Assembly (NCBI GenBank): GCA_037074765.1
Contig: JBAMDO010000017.1
Span: 389,264 to 453,263 of the forward strand
From: Mansonella perstans
Lineage: Eukaryota; Nematoda; Chromadorea; Rhabditida; Onchocercidae
Length of the DNA: 64,000 bases
Direction of reading: 5' to 3'
Both the position numbers and the translations under genes were made by a program. The notes under the pieces are model-generated. The model was not told the origin of the DNA. It did not search any database and was given only the letters and a program-made list of their open reading frames with translations. Position 1 is the first letter of the stretch; each line of letters opens with the position of its first letter. This document shows positions 1 to 11,700 of the stretch, in pieces.

Positions 1-193
1 TTTATATGATGTTGCTAACGTGCTTTTGTATCTAATTGGTTAGAAAGATGCCATTTACATGGGTTAAATGAACTGGAATTTTACACTAAACTCTTTTTTA
101 ATTCTAATTTCACTCAAATCTGAAATTCTCTAGCTTTAGATCCTTTTCATTTCCAAAATTTTTCACACTTTATTGAGTTCAGGATATATCCAG

Positions 194-2087
194 ACGAATT
201 CATGAATCATAGCAATTGTCGAAATTTTGATTTAACACTGAGAAATGATGATAACAATCACCATTTGGCCATACACATGGAGATAATCAAATCTAATGCG
301 TCAGCAATAGGTCCTTGGTGCTATGCTTACGATACTGTTCGTTTCGTTTTTCAATGCAAAACAAAAACTTTAATCCTTTTTTATCCGATTTAATTGCCTT
401 CTAAAAAAAATTGAAATGCTGAAGAGGACATTATTGTAACCGTCTAACTTTTATTACAGTTTTTATTGGCAGTACGTGTTTTTAACCTGTAGGATTAAGG
501 ATTTTTTTCTAGTGAAATTTTTATTATTTATAACTTTAGATGCTGGAGTCAGTGACGATATTGTTTATTTAAACTTCAGAAATATGATTTATTCAAGCAA
601 TGAAATTTATCTGAAATCAAGATTCTGACTTCTTAAAAGATTATCACGCACATCTCTGCGAAGATTAATTTCTTAAGGCTTCTGATTTGCATCTTTTATA
701 GTTTCGATGTTGGCTAAATAAGCGTTATATGCCGACGATTTTGTGTGGTATTAAGAGCAGACATTTTTGTTCTAGTCCTAAATATTCCTAGATTGGTCCT
801 AGTCCTAAATTTTCCTAGATGAATAATCAATAAAATTGAGTAACATTAGATTAGATTAGATTATCAACGAAAGATATATCATATTGAAAAGCTTCTTATA
901 CCGAAGAATGCATTGTTATATTTTTCTGTATGAGTATTTCATAATATTTTTTTCCTACAGTTATTTAAATTTCAATAGTGATTAATTCCACCGAAAGATA
1001 TTAGTATGTTATTTGAGATCCACTCAAAATACTATGTGGCACGTTGCTTTCCTGAATGTGTTGGAAATAAGTATCAGAACAGTACGCTTCCTTCGCGTGA
1101 GTTTTTCTTGATTTACCCGTCTCTTTTGTCTCAGCTTTTTCAGTTTATATCATTTTGACACTGTAGCTATCATAGTTTCTCTCGTGTGATTTTTACCGAC
1201 ATCTTCGAGCTTTGTAGGTCGCATCAAAATTCCAATAGCTATGGATATGAAGCCGAACTACAATACGAAACTGATAGATTCAATTGCTATAAACGCTTTT
1301 AGCAGATACGAATGGGGACCATCTGATTATTATGATTCTGTATATTATTAAGAATTCGATTCGTTTCTAAATTTATATATTTAATAAATCTCTTGAAAGT
1401 TCCGATAAGTTTTATAGATTATCTGCTTAGATTATTATTGTACTGTTCTTTAATATAACGTTACAACATGTGCAGCAAAAGAGTCATGATCTACTAATAA
1501 TGATCATTGATATAGCATTCCTATTTTCTACAAATGATACAATGTGCCAATAAATCTGTTAAGATTCCTGTTAACTTGGAATACAAAATTGTTTAGTTCA
1601 TTGTTCGTCTTAGTTTTAGTAAACTCCATTCTTTCATTTCACATCATTTCTTTTTAGAATTCATAAAATCAAATCATTTTCAAATGTTATTTATTTTTAA
1701 TAGACTTTCAGAGCGTTTTTAGAGACCGTCAAGTGTGTTACTATCGGCTGAATTTGAAAAAAATCGTTATTCAGCTTTCGTTGCGATGATTTTCTTCGGT
1801 ATGGCTCTTATGAGCTGCAGCATTTTATTCGTTATAATCCAAAATTACATTAAAACTAGGCATAAAAAGGTAAGTAATTCAAGCCATTTTTTTCTATCGC
1901 ACAACTTTTCAATGCTAATTTTATATATGTTTCTAAGCTTTCAATAAATAGAATTTTTCAGGAAGAGGTTGAAGGAGAAATACCTTCAAAAAGGCAATCC
2001 ACAGCGAAGAAGTTACCTGCAGCAGTTGCTCCTGCAGTTTCAAATCCATGCGAACACTTGAAGCAAGAAAAGGGAACACCCGTATAA
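194..2087 (+). CDS. Single-pass membrane protein with kringle-like signature (5' partial)
   Basis: I do not recognise a named ortholog. Four C-terminal exons join in phase: 1005-1096, 1218-1339, 1723-1869 and 1962-2087 (stop TAA). They encode a short Cys-containing ectodomain with an NST glycosylation site, then one hydrophobic segment (about 20 residues, from SAFVAMIFF to LFVII). A basic stop-transfer stretch (KTRHKK) and a Lys/Ala/Pro-rich cytoplasmic tail ending in GTPV follow. Upstream, an open exon from 194 carries NHSNCRN and, about 30 residues later, GPWCYAYD, which resembles the CRNP...GPWCY core of kringle domains. The layout recalls kringle-plus-TM proteins such as PIK3IP1, but that is inference. 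I could not find a phase-compatible junction between the 194 exon and exon 1005, so the kringle part may belong to another isoform or gene. The 5' end lies outside the window or is unresolved. Confidence 0.5.
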
Positions 2088-3172
2088 TACAATCTGTTAA
2101 TTTAATTGTGTTTATTTGTGATAAAAAAAAAGTTTACTTATGATGAAAAGAAATCCTAATTTCTAATACTTGTTGGTGGGACACATTTCAAGGAACCCTG
2201 TTTTCTAAATATTAAAGGGCGAAAAATTGAATGGAACTGAAAGTTTAACGCAACGGAAGTGGGAATGATCGTCTGAAGGATGGATCAATCTTTGTTTGAA
2301 TTTTTTTTTTAAATCCGTTGTTTTTTGAAAAGCAAAAGTAATTAAAAAAAGTAATCTGTTGTTTTTTGAAAAGCAAAAGCAGTTTGGTGTTTCTATACAG
2401 CGTATATTTGAATATGTTAGACTTACATACTTGTTTGTGGTCTCACTCAGGATTCAGCATAAGACTTCTTCTCTCAGAAACCTTTTCACAACAAGGGTGA
2501 ATTTATTGGCGAGACTAAAGATTACGAGAATGGACAAAATTGAACTGAACTAAAACATTCATTCCATTACTCAATTTTTTGTGGTTTATACTTACGTTAC
2601 AGATCAGAAAACACCAGATACAATAGTCGCACAGAAAATAATTTCTGAACAATCCTAAGGAAAGATAAACAAGCAGTAAATTAAAATCAATTAATTTAAT
2701 ATTTATTCCCAGCAAACGTTTTTAAATTGCAAAGTTTTAGAAAGTTTCGGGTTTTTATCAAAAAAAATAATTGTAAGAAATTATTTTATAATCATGCCAA
2801 TACAAATCATTTCGGTCTTCTCGATAAGTGTTGTCGATATTGATATGTTATCATTTGATTTATCATTTAATCTGAATAAATTCTACCCCCATGATTATTC
2901 CAGTTGACCATAATGACTTTATTAAAATTATAGTTTCGATGAACCCCGATTCCCATATTGCATTCCGAAAGATATTATATTTGTAGATCATTTCATTGAG
3001 TGGTTTGGTCTGCTTTAATTTTATCTGAAGCGGCTATCACTGATTTGCCCAAAACTGCGGTGAAGTTTTTAACTGGAAGACGATTCTTAACTTTTCTTTT
3101 TTAATACATAAAAAGTGAGCAATATTTATGCTGATAAAAGGACTTCGGGAAATTCAATAACTACTGTCCAAT
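2088..3172. other. Convergent intergenic spacer
   Basis: AT-rich DNA between two convergent genes. It contains a 22-base direct repeat (2317-2338 and 2358-2379, beginning GTTGTTTTTTGAAAAG) and a 31-codon ATG-started open frame at 2891-2986 with no other support. Confidence 0.6.
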
Positions 3173-6100
3173 TTATTGTTGTCGTTTTGGTGTTGAAATG
3201 GTACGCTGAAAGCTTCCAGTTGTTGTTGTAACTTCATAAGTACGACCTTGGTTTCGACGGTGACCTGCTGCAGTAGTTGCTGGAACTATCGACTGCGGAA
3301 TGTCTTCCTCGTGGACTCTGTCACTGGGAAACATCAAAAATTAAGATAACCTTATTTCATTTTATCCTACAACTAAAGGTATCTGCACTGTGAAAATCAG
3401 TAATGTGCTAAACATTTGGTTTCTAAAGTGTGATTTTGCTTTTTTTTTTTAAATTTAACAAACAAATGTTGTAATTAGTCTACGCGAAATCATTACACAC
3501 TTACGTGTACTCCTCCTTCAAAGAAGACGCACTTATACGTGGTAACCTGAACCACTGAAAGAATGGACTCACGCGCTCCTCCAGTGTCATTGGTTTTTCT
3601 AATGCATAATAATAGTTTTCTTGAAAATATAGAACAGAGTGACACTGAAAATAATACAAGTAATATGTTACTGGTTAACTTAATACTAATCTTTCTTTAT
3701 CAAATAAATTCAAAAGTGATGAGAGAACTTACTGCATGAAGAAATAAATTATATTTATTTTCAAACCAATGAAATATTTTGTTATAACATGAAAAAACAA
3801 AGCATATATAAGTTAGCTTTTTGAGATGCTGTTAAAATGAAAACTTTCAAATTTATTTAAAAAGAATAATCCTAAACAGTTACCAGAAAAAGAGCAATAA
3901 AAAAACCAATCAACCATCCGAACCAAATGTCTCTCCAATGATTCTTGTAACCACTGATTCGCGAAAGTGAATCAATCAGTGTAAGAGCCATGAAACCAAA
4001 TATCAGAAATGGTCGCAGTAAAGGCGCATTACGTACGTTGATCATATTGTAAATGTAGCACTGCAAAATTGAAAAAGCAAAGAAGATTAAGTTCACTTAT
4101 TTCATTCATCTTTCTATTTCACCAATAAATTCCTTATTTTCCTTCATTCTTTAACTGACAAAATCAAAATTCAACTTCCGCTTCCGTATTGAACTACTTA
4201 AGTCCTTACTCAATTTGTTCAACTTGTATGGGATCATGCAGTTAGATATGTAAACAAATACCGCAGCTCGAGACCTTATTATATTATGAGGTGAAAATCT
4301 ACGAAACAATGTCAAATAGATAAGAATTTTAAATGCTTATTCAAATTAGTGAATTACCGAAGCAAATGTGCATGAAAATGATGAAAACGCCGCATGGAGT
4401 GACGGAAAGGAAAGTGAGGCATAGCGCAAATCGTCAGGATTCCGATATATGCAGGCTAAAAAGGGAGATGGCGATGGCGATTGCTGAAGCGGTCCTGTAC
4501 AAGCGCTGTAATTTCATCTCGCGTTTTGTGTTGGGAAAAAAGGCATAAAGTTAAAATTGTTCCACTAAAAAGTTTAGTGAAAATTAACCGGTTAGAGAAA
4601 AACCAAGTCGAGAATGTTATAGCTAAGGCCTCGGAGTACATCTGACCACTTCATTCATTATTTCTTCATTAGAACTCGGTAAAAGAATCTCATCTATCTT
4701 TGCCAATATTTATATCTTATTTAGAACGGCTGATTTCAACGATTTTCCTTTCTGTATAATTAACATTCAAAAAAAGACTAGCCAGAAATTTCAAATGTGA
4801 AGTTTTCTTCTTGCCATAAGTGAAAAAATCTCTTTGAAAAATAAAACTAGAATTTAAATTTAGACATGGTTGACTTTTTTATCTTATCCAGAAAAGCTGA
4901 TTTCTTTCTTCCGATGAACCTTTTCTTTTAAACTCATTAAAAACTTGAAACGCTCATATTAAAGGTTTCATTCTAACAGCAATAATCACTTGCGAAATGC
5001 AGTTTTGATGGGTAGCGAAACATATACAATAAATATCATCACTAAAGGAAGGTGATGAAGATTATCTCTTACAAGAATCTTTTACAAAAGTAAACAAAAG
5101 ATAGACTGCAGTCTGTAATGAGGAAAATATAACTGGGAGAACCTTATATTTGGTCTACAAAGAGACAAAAAGTATGGTCGATGATAACCAGTCATAAATT
5201 TGATCGTATAAACAAATATTTGTGTTATAAGTGCACCAAACATAAATACACCTGAAATCCGAAGTCATCAGAACATTTCATACTTTTATTCATCTTTTTC
5301 ATTTTAACTTTGATTAAAATCAAAACTGTTTCAATACAAAGTCAATTTTTCGAATGTTTGTAGATTCAAAATTCTTAAAAGAATTGGTATTCTATTTGAG
5401 AAGCAAATTACAATTTTTTGGAATGTTCAAAATTTAAAATGCGACTTATCAAATTAAGAACAATTTATTTCGTAAGTTCATTGCTCAGATTACGAAGTAA
5501 ACTTCGGATTCCCGTAATATATACTGGTGTTTTCACCGCGACTTATCAACCTTTCTATTGTTTTAGTTTAATAAAGGTTAGAGAAATGAAATTCCATCAA
5601 AAGATTTTTTAACTTTATTCTGCTTACATTAACACTTAAGTACAAAGTTAGCAAAACTGATAAGACGTATGAATGTTGCTGCGCTCTAATGCAGTGTTTC
5701 GACGACTGACCAATAAATAGGGTAAACCGTCGAGTTAATAAATGAATTTTACATTCACCACAACTAGCATAAACTTTCTTTCTCGGTTTCGTAGAAAATA
5801 GCCAAAACATTATTTCACCGATAAAAATCTATAATAAAGTAAGAACTTTGCATGAAAAGATAGAAATTGGTTAAATTCTCTAGATTTAAAAAAAATTTTT
5901 TTTTTGAATTTTGTAATTGCTATTGGACAAATTTCGCTTACGCTTACTTTTTATTATGAAGTGGAATACAAAAGTAAATGGAGCTTAACCGAGCTGATCA
6001 AGACAACCTGTTTAGGTAAGTATGCTTTAACTCAATCGCGCCGCTGGTAGAAAAAAATGTGAGGAAAGATAAAATGGTGGAATATAAAACATACAACAAG

Positions 6101-6576
6101 TGCCGGTAGTGTGAAACCAAGTGCATAAAGAAGCTCATATGATACGTGAAGAATGAAATCCTCTGGATGAAAATTAGGCCTGTACAAAAGGATATCATGA
6201 CACTGGAATACTTGATGATGATAGGGAAAAAGTGTCGTGAAACTGAAATTTTTATATAAACGAAATCAATTAAACTTTGCTGTAAAACAGTTTTTTTTCA
6301 CATCCAGTAAAATGCGCGAATTTAAGAGATGTTATAGAATTATTTTTCAAAAAAATAAAAGGATACTCGTTTATATGATTATATACAAGGTAAGGAATCA
6401 AAAATCTACCTCATGTAGTACCACAATGTCCATAGAAATGCTAAACCAATAATTGACAACATGAAAATTGGTATAATGAAATAGTTCAATTGTATTCGTG
6501 CTCGTTTAATGACTGGTCCAGCATTCTGAGATGTCGAGAATACCTCAGATTGAGCTTGTAAATGCGGAAAAGACAT
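3173..6576 (-). CDS. Phospholipid phosphatase-related protein (PLPPR/PRG-like, PAP2 fold)
   Basis: Eight exons join in phase to a 384-residue protein: 6410-6576, 6095-6242, 5711-5828, 5096-5251, 4358-4455, 3884-4060, 3505-3644 and 3173-3323 (ATG at 6576, stop TAA at 3173). It is a six-TM PAP2-family membrane protein. The first TM is near residues 32-55 and is followed by the conserved QCHD loop. Motif C1 is K162-x6-R169-P170, C2 is P214-S-L-H217, and C3 is S262-R-x5-N269-x3-D273. The C3 nucleophile of active lipid phosphate phosphatases is His; here it is Asn, as I recall for vertebrate PLPPR5 (YRNHWSD-like). The loops (GYHRPYFLSLCRPN, LTRRF) also look like PLPPR rather than PLPP1-3. The C-terminal tail of about 95 residues is hydrophilic and Thr-rich, presumably cytoplasmic. 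Expected role: plasma-membrane lipid signalling or neurite shaping without phosphatase chemistry. The family is certain; the lack of activity is inferred. Confidence 0.92.
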
Positions 6577-8782
6577 TTTTGCAAAACTATTAATCGTATA
6601 TGCTGTAGCTTTTTGCGAGTTCTTTGGCAAATAAAATTAGTAGTTTGAATTCAAGAAATTTAATCCAACATTGGCAATGATACATGAGTAGACTTTACAA
6701 ATGGACTGTAGTATAAAGAGAAAAAAATTCAATACAATATAAAAGAGAGAATAGTAGAAAGCAGAGAAAAGGTAAGACAAAAATCAAATTTCACAGCTAT
6801 GTTGTTGAACTATAGTACAGTATTTACTGAGAGATAGAAGTGTCAGCGTGTTGTAGACCGTTTGTGTTGTAGACGTTATAATTCAACGATGTTGATAAAG
6901 CAAAGGATCGATTGATCGACAAGATCCGATCGAGAAGTCCTTCTTTCCCCATCTTCTTTCCTTCCTCTTTTACAGTTCAATTTTTCTTTTCTTCGTTCAA
7001 TGAATGAATGAATGTGCTATCCAATTGACTAAACTGATTCTAAATATTTGACTATGGATTTATGTTAAATTGAACAAATAGAAATACACTGCAGAAATGA
7101 AGAACGATAAAAGGAATAATCGAAAGCAAAATGTACGCCATACAGCTGTTCAAAGCTCTTTTCTCCAATTAGAATGCTTGATAATTGTATCGATAATCGT
7201 TATACTTTTTTAATATGAATAAAATTTTGTCTACCTCAATTTTAACAAAGCTGAATTGTGGAAAAATTCACATTTGTAAATGGATAAATGAACATATGAA
7301 TGAATGGTTGAGATAATTTTAGGCTAATTCAAATCTAATAAATCTAAAAAGCGATCTTCAATTTTCAAAGCAAGAATTCTTTAATTGAAATAGTGCGTCA
7401 AAAACTTAAAAAGTAATTGTTAAATTGGCGAATTTAAAAATGAGTAAAAAAAAAGAAAAAAAAATCCACCTTAAGGAAAAAATGCCACAAGAAGAAGGGT
7501 ATAATGAATTAATGGTTCGATCGATCAATCATTTTGCTTTTTTTTTTTTTTTTTGAAATTGAAGCCTTTCCTTTTAAATTTTTTCTGTGAAAATTTCAAT
7601 CATGTTTGCTAATATATAACAAATGGTGAAAAAAAAAGATAAATTTGTTGGAATGTTGAAGATTTAAAGAATGTTTATGAAGTTGGGATAATAAAACAGA
7701 ACCACTGTAACATTTCTCATAGATTTAAATTAATGATACTAATGAGTATAGTAGTTTCTAAACTTATTTCATTTTTAACTTTTACGACGAAATGATGAGA
7801 AATAAAACGATGAAAGAAATTGCATTTCGTTCCCAAATAGTCGAAGCTTGCACGGCATTTCAATTTTTTTTTTTAAACAATTACTTCAGTGAATTTGAAT
7901 TTTTTTTTTTTTTTGTTTAAACAATTACTTCAGTAAATTTCAATTTTTTTTCTGTTTAAACAATTACTTTAGTGAATTTGAATTTTAAACAAACAAACAT
8001 TTTCGTTCAACTACAGCTAAAACGCGCGAAATTCTCCGTGTATTTGGATTGGAAATATGATTCACTGACATTGTGAATGTATGTATGCAGTGTAGGAGTG
8101 GTGTCTTATAAGATATGTATGAGCATTTGATTTTTTTTCTTATTTATTGCGTTTAAGCTTAGAAATACTCATAAAATGATATTAATTAGAATACTTTAAC
8201 TTTTTAATTTTTTAAATCCAAAATCTGTCTACTTTTAAACTTTTTTTTGCATTACTTTTTATAAAACCAAATGTTTTTTTTTTCTCTTTATCGCTTAATC
8301 ATTTTGTCTGAGTCATATTTTTAAAGCTAAAGTTAAAAGAATGCATTGCTATTTAATAAATTCCTGAAAACATAATTTTTTTTTTTAAATTAATATCAAA
8401 AAATCAAAATAATAGATAGACAAATAAACAGAATTAACAGTCAAATAAACAAAGAATGTCTCTAAAATTATCGAAATGTGCATACGAAAAAGAGCGAGAA
8501 TGTATACATGTTTACATGTATCAAAATATGCATACATGTTTGTATACGTAAACCGAGAAATTTCATATCTTCGAGAATCAGAAAGCGACGTAGATAATCT
8601 TGCTAAATCTGATCTATGATGACTATAAGTTAAGGAAAAGAATTCTTAAACATGGGTAACTCATGGAATGGGAATGCTAAGCATTGTGTTATTTTCTCAA
8701 TGATTATCTATTTTCAATTTTTTCTTTGTTTTTTTTAAACAAAGTTTATTTTTTAGGTGAAATATTTGCTTAATCAGAATTT
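6577..8782. other. Divergent intergenic region with T-run repeats
   Basis: About 2.2 kb between the divergent PLPPR gene (-) and the 8783 gene (+), so it should hold both promoters. It has long T runs and three copies of a ~40-base block built on AAACAATTACTTCAGT(G/A)AATTT (about 7861-7986). A pyrimidine tract ending in AG at 8755-8756, 26 bases before the downstream ATG, is a plausible cis or spliced-leader acceptor. I found no coding exon in it. Confidence 0.55.
7861..7986. repeat. Three-copy T-rich direct repeat
   Basis: Three tandem blocks share TTTAAACAATTACTT(C/T)AGT followed by AATTT(G/C)AATT and a T run of variable length. The copies differ by single substitutions and poly-T length, which fits replication slippage. 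Confidence 0.8.
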
Positions 8783-11700
8783 ATGGTAGGAATGTATGGT
8801 ATCGTTTTTACTCCACCATTCATCAAAGATGAAATAATACATGTGGTTTATGTGAGAGAAAACTATCCTCTTCTATTCATTAAACAAGCAGCTTCAGTAT
8901 CAAACAGAGCAAAAATGAGTAAACAAGAATTTAAAGAACTCGAAAAAGTGGTTGGTTTGAAACATTTTTGCAAAATTTGTCGCTTATAAACCTCATTTTT
9001 CACTTTTCCTACTGAAACATTTCTTTGAATTTTATGAATTTTTCATGCTTAAAAGAAAAATTCATTAGATGAATTACCCAATGAATTTTTCTTAATTTTT
9101 TTTTAGATGAATTTTTTTTAGATGAATTATCTAGTGATTTTTCTTTTTTTTTTTTTTTTAGATGAATTACCTAATGAATTTTTCTTTTAAGAAATTCATT
9201 GTTCTCGAATTCATTATTTGTCCGAGAAACAATGTAACAACTTTATTATCTCATATTATACGTAAAATTGGAATAAGTAAAATTTGTACGGATATAATTT
9301 GTATGAATAAGTTAAGTGTTAATTTAAATTGGTTAGTAGTTTGAAGGATATTTCAGGATGAAAAAAAAAAATCACTTATGTTCGGTGACTGCATTGAATT
9401 TGATGAAAGCGATATTAAAGAAGGTTGTATTGAGAGGTATGGAAAGATGTTTCCATTGTACCCTCATCGCTGCAATGGTAAACAATACCAGGTAAGTGCT
9501 GCTTAATAAAAACGAAAATTTATTATTTGTGGAGTTATTTCAGAAATAACTTTACGCTTTAAAATGTAGAATATTTTGAAAATTTTTTACACTCTTTTGA
9601 TAGTTTACTTTTGTAACAGTAGCAGTAACAAAGGAAGAGTATATTTGTCACATATTCAATCTTCCAGAATATTTCAGAATTGCAAAATTTATTGAAAGTT
9701 AGATTAAAGATTTGTTAATTCTAAGAACTATATTCATTTATTACAGTGTAATGAATGCTAATTTCTAGACTTGTCAAATAGAAAGGATTTAGTTGATTTT
9801 AATTTTTGAGAGCTTGTTCATTGCAGATTGAATTAACTTGTATCTTTTCATCGCTAGCTCCAGAATGGGAGAATGAGTGTTACTGTCGATTGTTTGGCAA
9901 AGTTCGAGTTGATCCGATATTGAGAAATTGTTTTATTGCTGATGTTGCATATCGGTAATACAGATTAATCAGTAAAAACAGATTAATTTAAAAACTTTTT
10001 ATGGAGCTAGTATGTAATTACAAGTGTATATGTTTGTGATGCTTTATACAATTGAAGCACGCGAAATTAAGAAAGTTTTAAATTTAAAAGGTTATCATTA
10101 TATTCCTTTACAGCAATGTTCATTATTGATTAGCGTGTAAATTGTTTTTCTCTTTCATTTTTTTTTTAGCTGTTGGATTTCCGTGGAAGTAAAGTGGACG
10201 CAGTCTTTACATTGGTCTTTATATACCGAGCTTGGTGAATATATTGGTGTGTCAGAAGAGCAAAATTTGGTTAAAGAAACGGTGAATTCTGAATTCTTGT
10301 TTGCAGTTCAACAATACAGTAATATTCATTATTTTCTAAATTTTAAACAGCCAATTTTTTATTCGTCTTAATTCAGAAGTTGTACATCCCAAAATCCCTG
10401 AATTCTCAAAATTTAAAATTGAAGTTTAAAAAATATTTGTAAGTTTAGAGTAATTTTAGTTATTTGTTCTATAATCCTATACTGTAATGAATTGCAGGAA
10501 AATTAAACAATGGGATTTCTCAATCTTTTTCTTTTGTTAAATTTTGTTTACGGTGGGCGATTTGCTGCTGTAAAATGAATTCAGATTAAAAAGTGTTGCA
10601 GTTACCAAATGTAGGGAAGATATGAGATTTATCAAAAAAAAAAATTGTTAAAAAGAAATCAAAAATAATTTATAATCAGTTTATAGCCCTGGAATCGTGG
10701 GGATCCTCGCTTTTTTGCCATCGTAGGCAGCGATGATGATGAAAGTGATTCAGATCTGAGAGGAGACCTTCGAATATCGTATCCTTATGAGGTTTGTTTC
10801 ACCTACCTGCGCTGTTTGCTGTTATCTATCATTTGAAAACAAAACTACTCATTGTAAATTTTCTCATACTGTGATTACTGTATCGACGATAAATCAGTCA
10901 CTGTTGATACTTTATAGAACCGAAATCCATATTGTTTTGCTTTATTTTTTTGGTTATTATGTTTCAATCTTAAGAATTTTTCAGTATTTCATTCATAAAC
11001 ATTCTTTGTCAAAAATCATAAAGTATTAATGGCGTAGGGAAAATATGCAAAAAGAAATTGAAAATATGGGGAATATAGGAATGAGAACTTTCAAGGAGTG
11101 GGATGAAGGGAAATCCGAGAAAAAACAACACCCCATATGAATCTAAAAATTAATTTAACTTTCAAAAAACAACTTATAATTTTGATTTGATACATATAAT
11201 ACCTTAATATCTGTTTGCAATCATGATTCCCATAGAGTTTATAAGGTATTGCAACTATTTTTCTTTAACTTATATGCTTTAAGCCTATGAAATACCTTGT
11301 TTTAATAAGAATTGGATACTGTAGTTAAGTGTCAAAATACTGTCGACGCTTGCCCGCTAGATCAACTTTCAACTTTTCGGAAACTTTTTTTCCTTAAACA
11401 CTTTACAATGGAAATATCTAGAAAAAGGGATAAAACTTCATTCAAAAGAATGTGAAATCACTTGATTGATATCGCCTTAATTTTGAAAGTTTTTTTCTAA
11501 TGCTACTTTTTTATGATTTTTTTCAAGCGTTTTTGTGCCAAAATTAGAGACAAAGTTGAGAATCTATTAGAGACAAATTAGAGACATTAGAGACAAAGTT
11601 GAGAATCTATTAGAGACAAATTAGAGACATTAGAGACAAAGTTGAGAATTAGAGACAAAGTTGAGAATTATGTATCAAAGTAAATTGTATTTGGAATAAA

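Noticed and set aside
2891..2986. 31-codon ATG ORF (MIIPVDHNDF...)
   Set aside because: Reasonable codons but no partner exon, no homology and no clear promoter; too short to call.
4333..4548. 71-codon plus-strand ORF
   Set aside because: It lies antisense over the PLPPR exon that carries the C2 motif (4358-4455); the minus-strand reading has family motifs.
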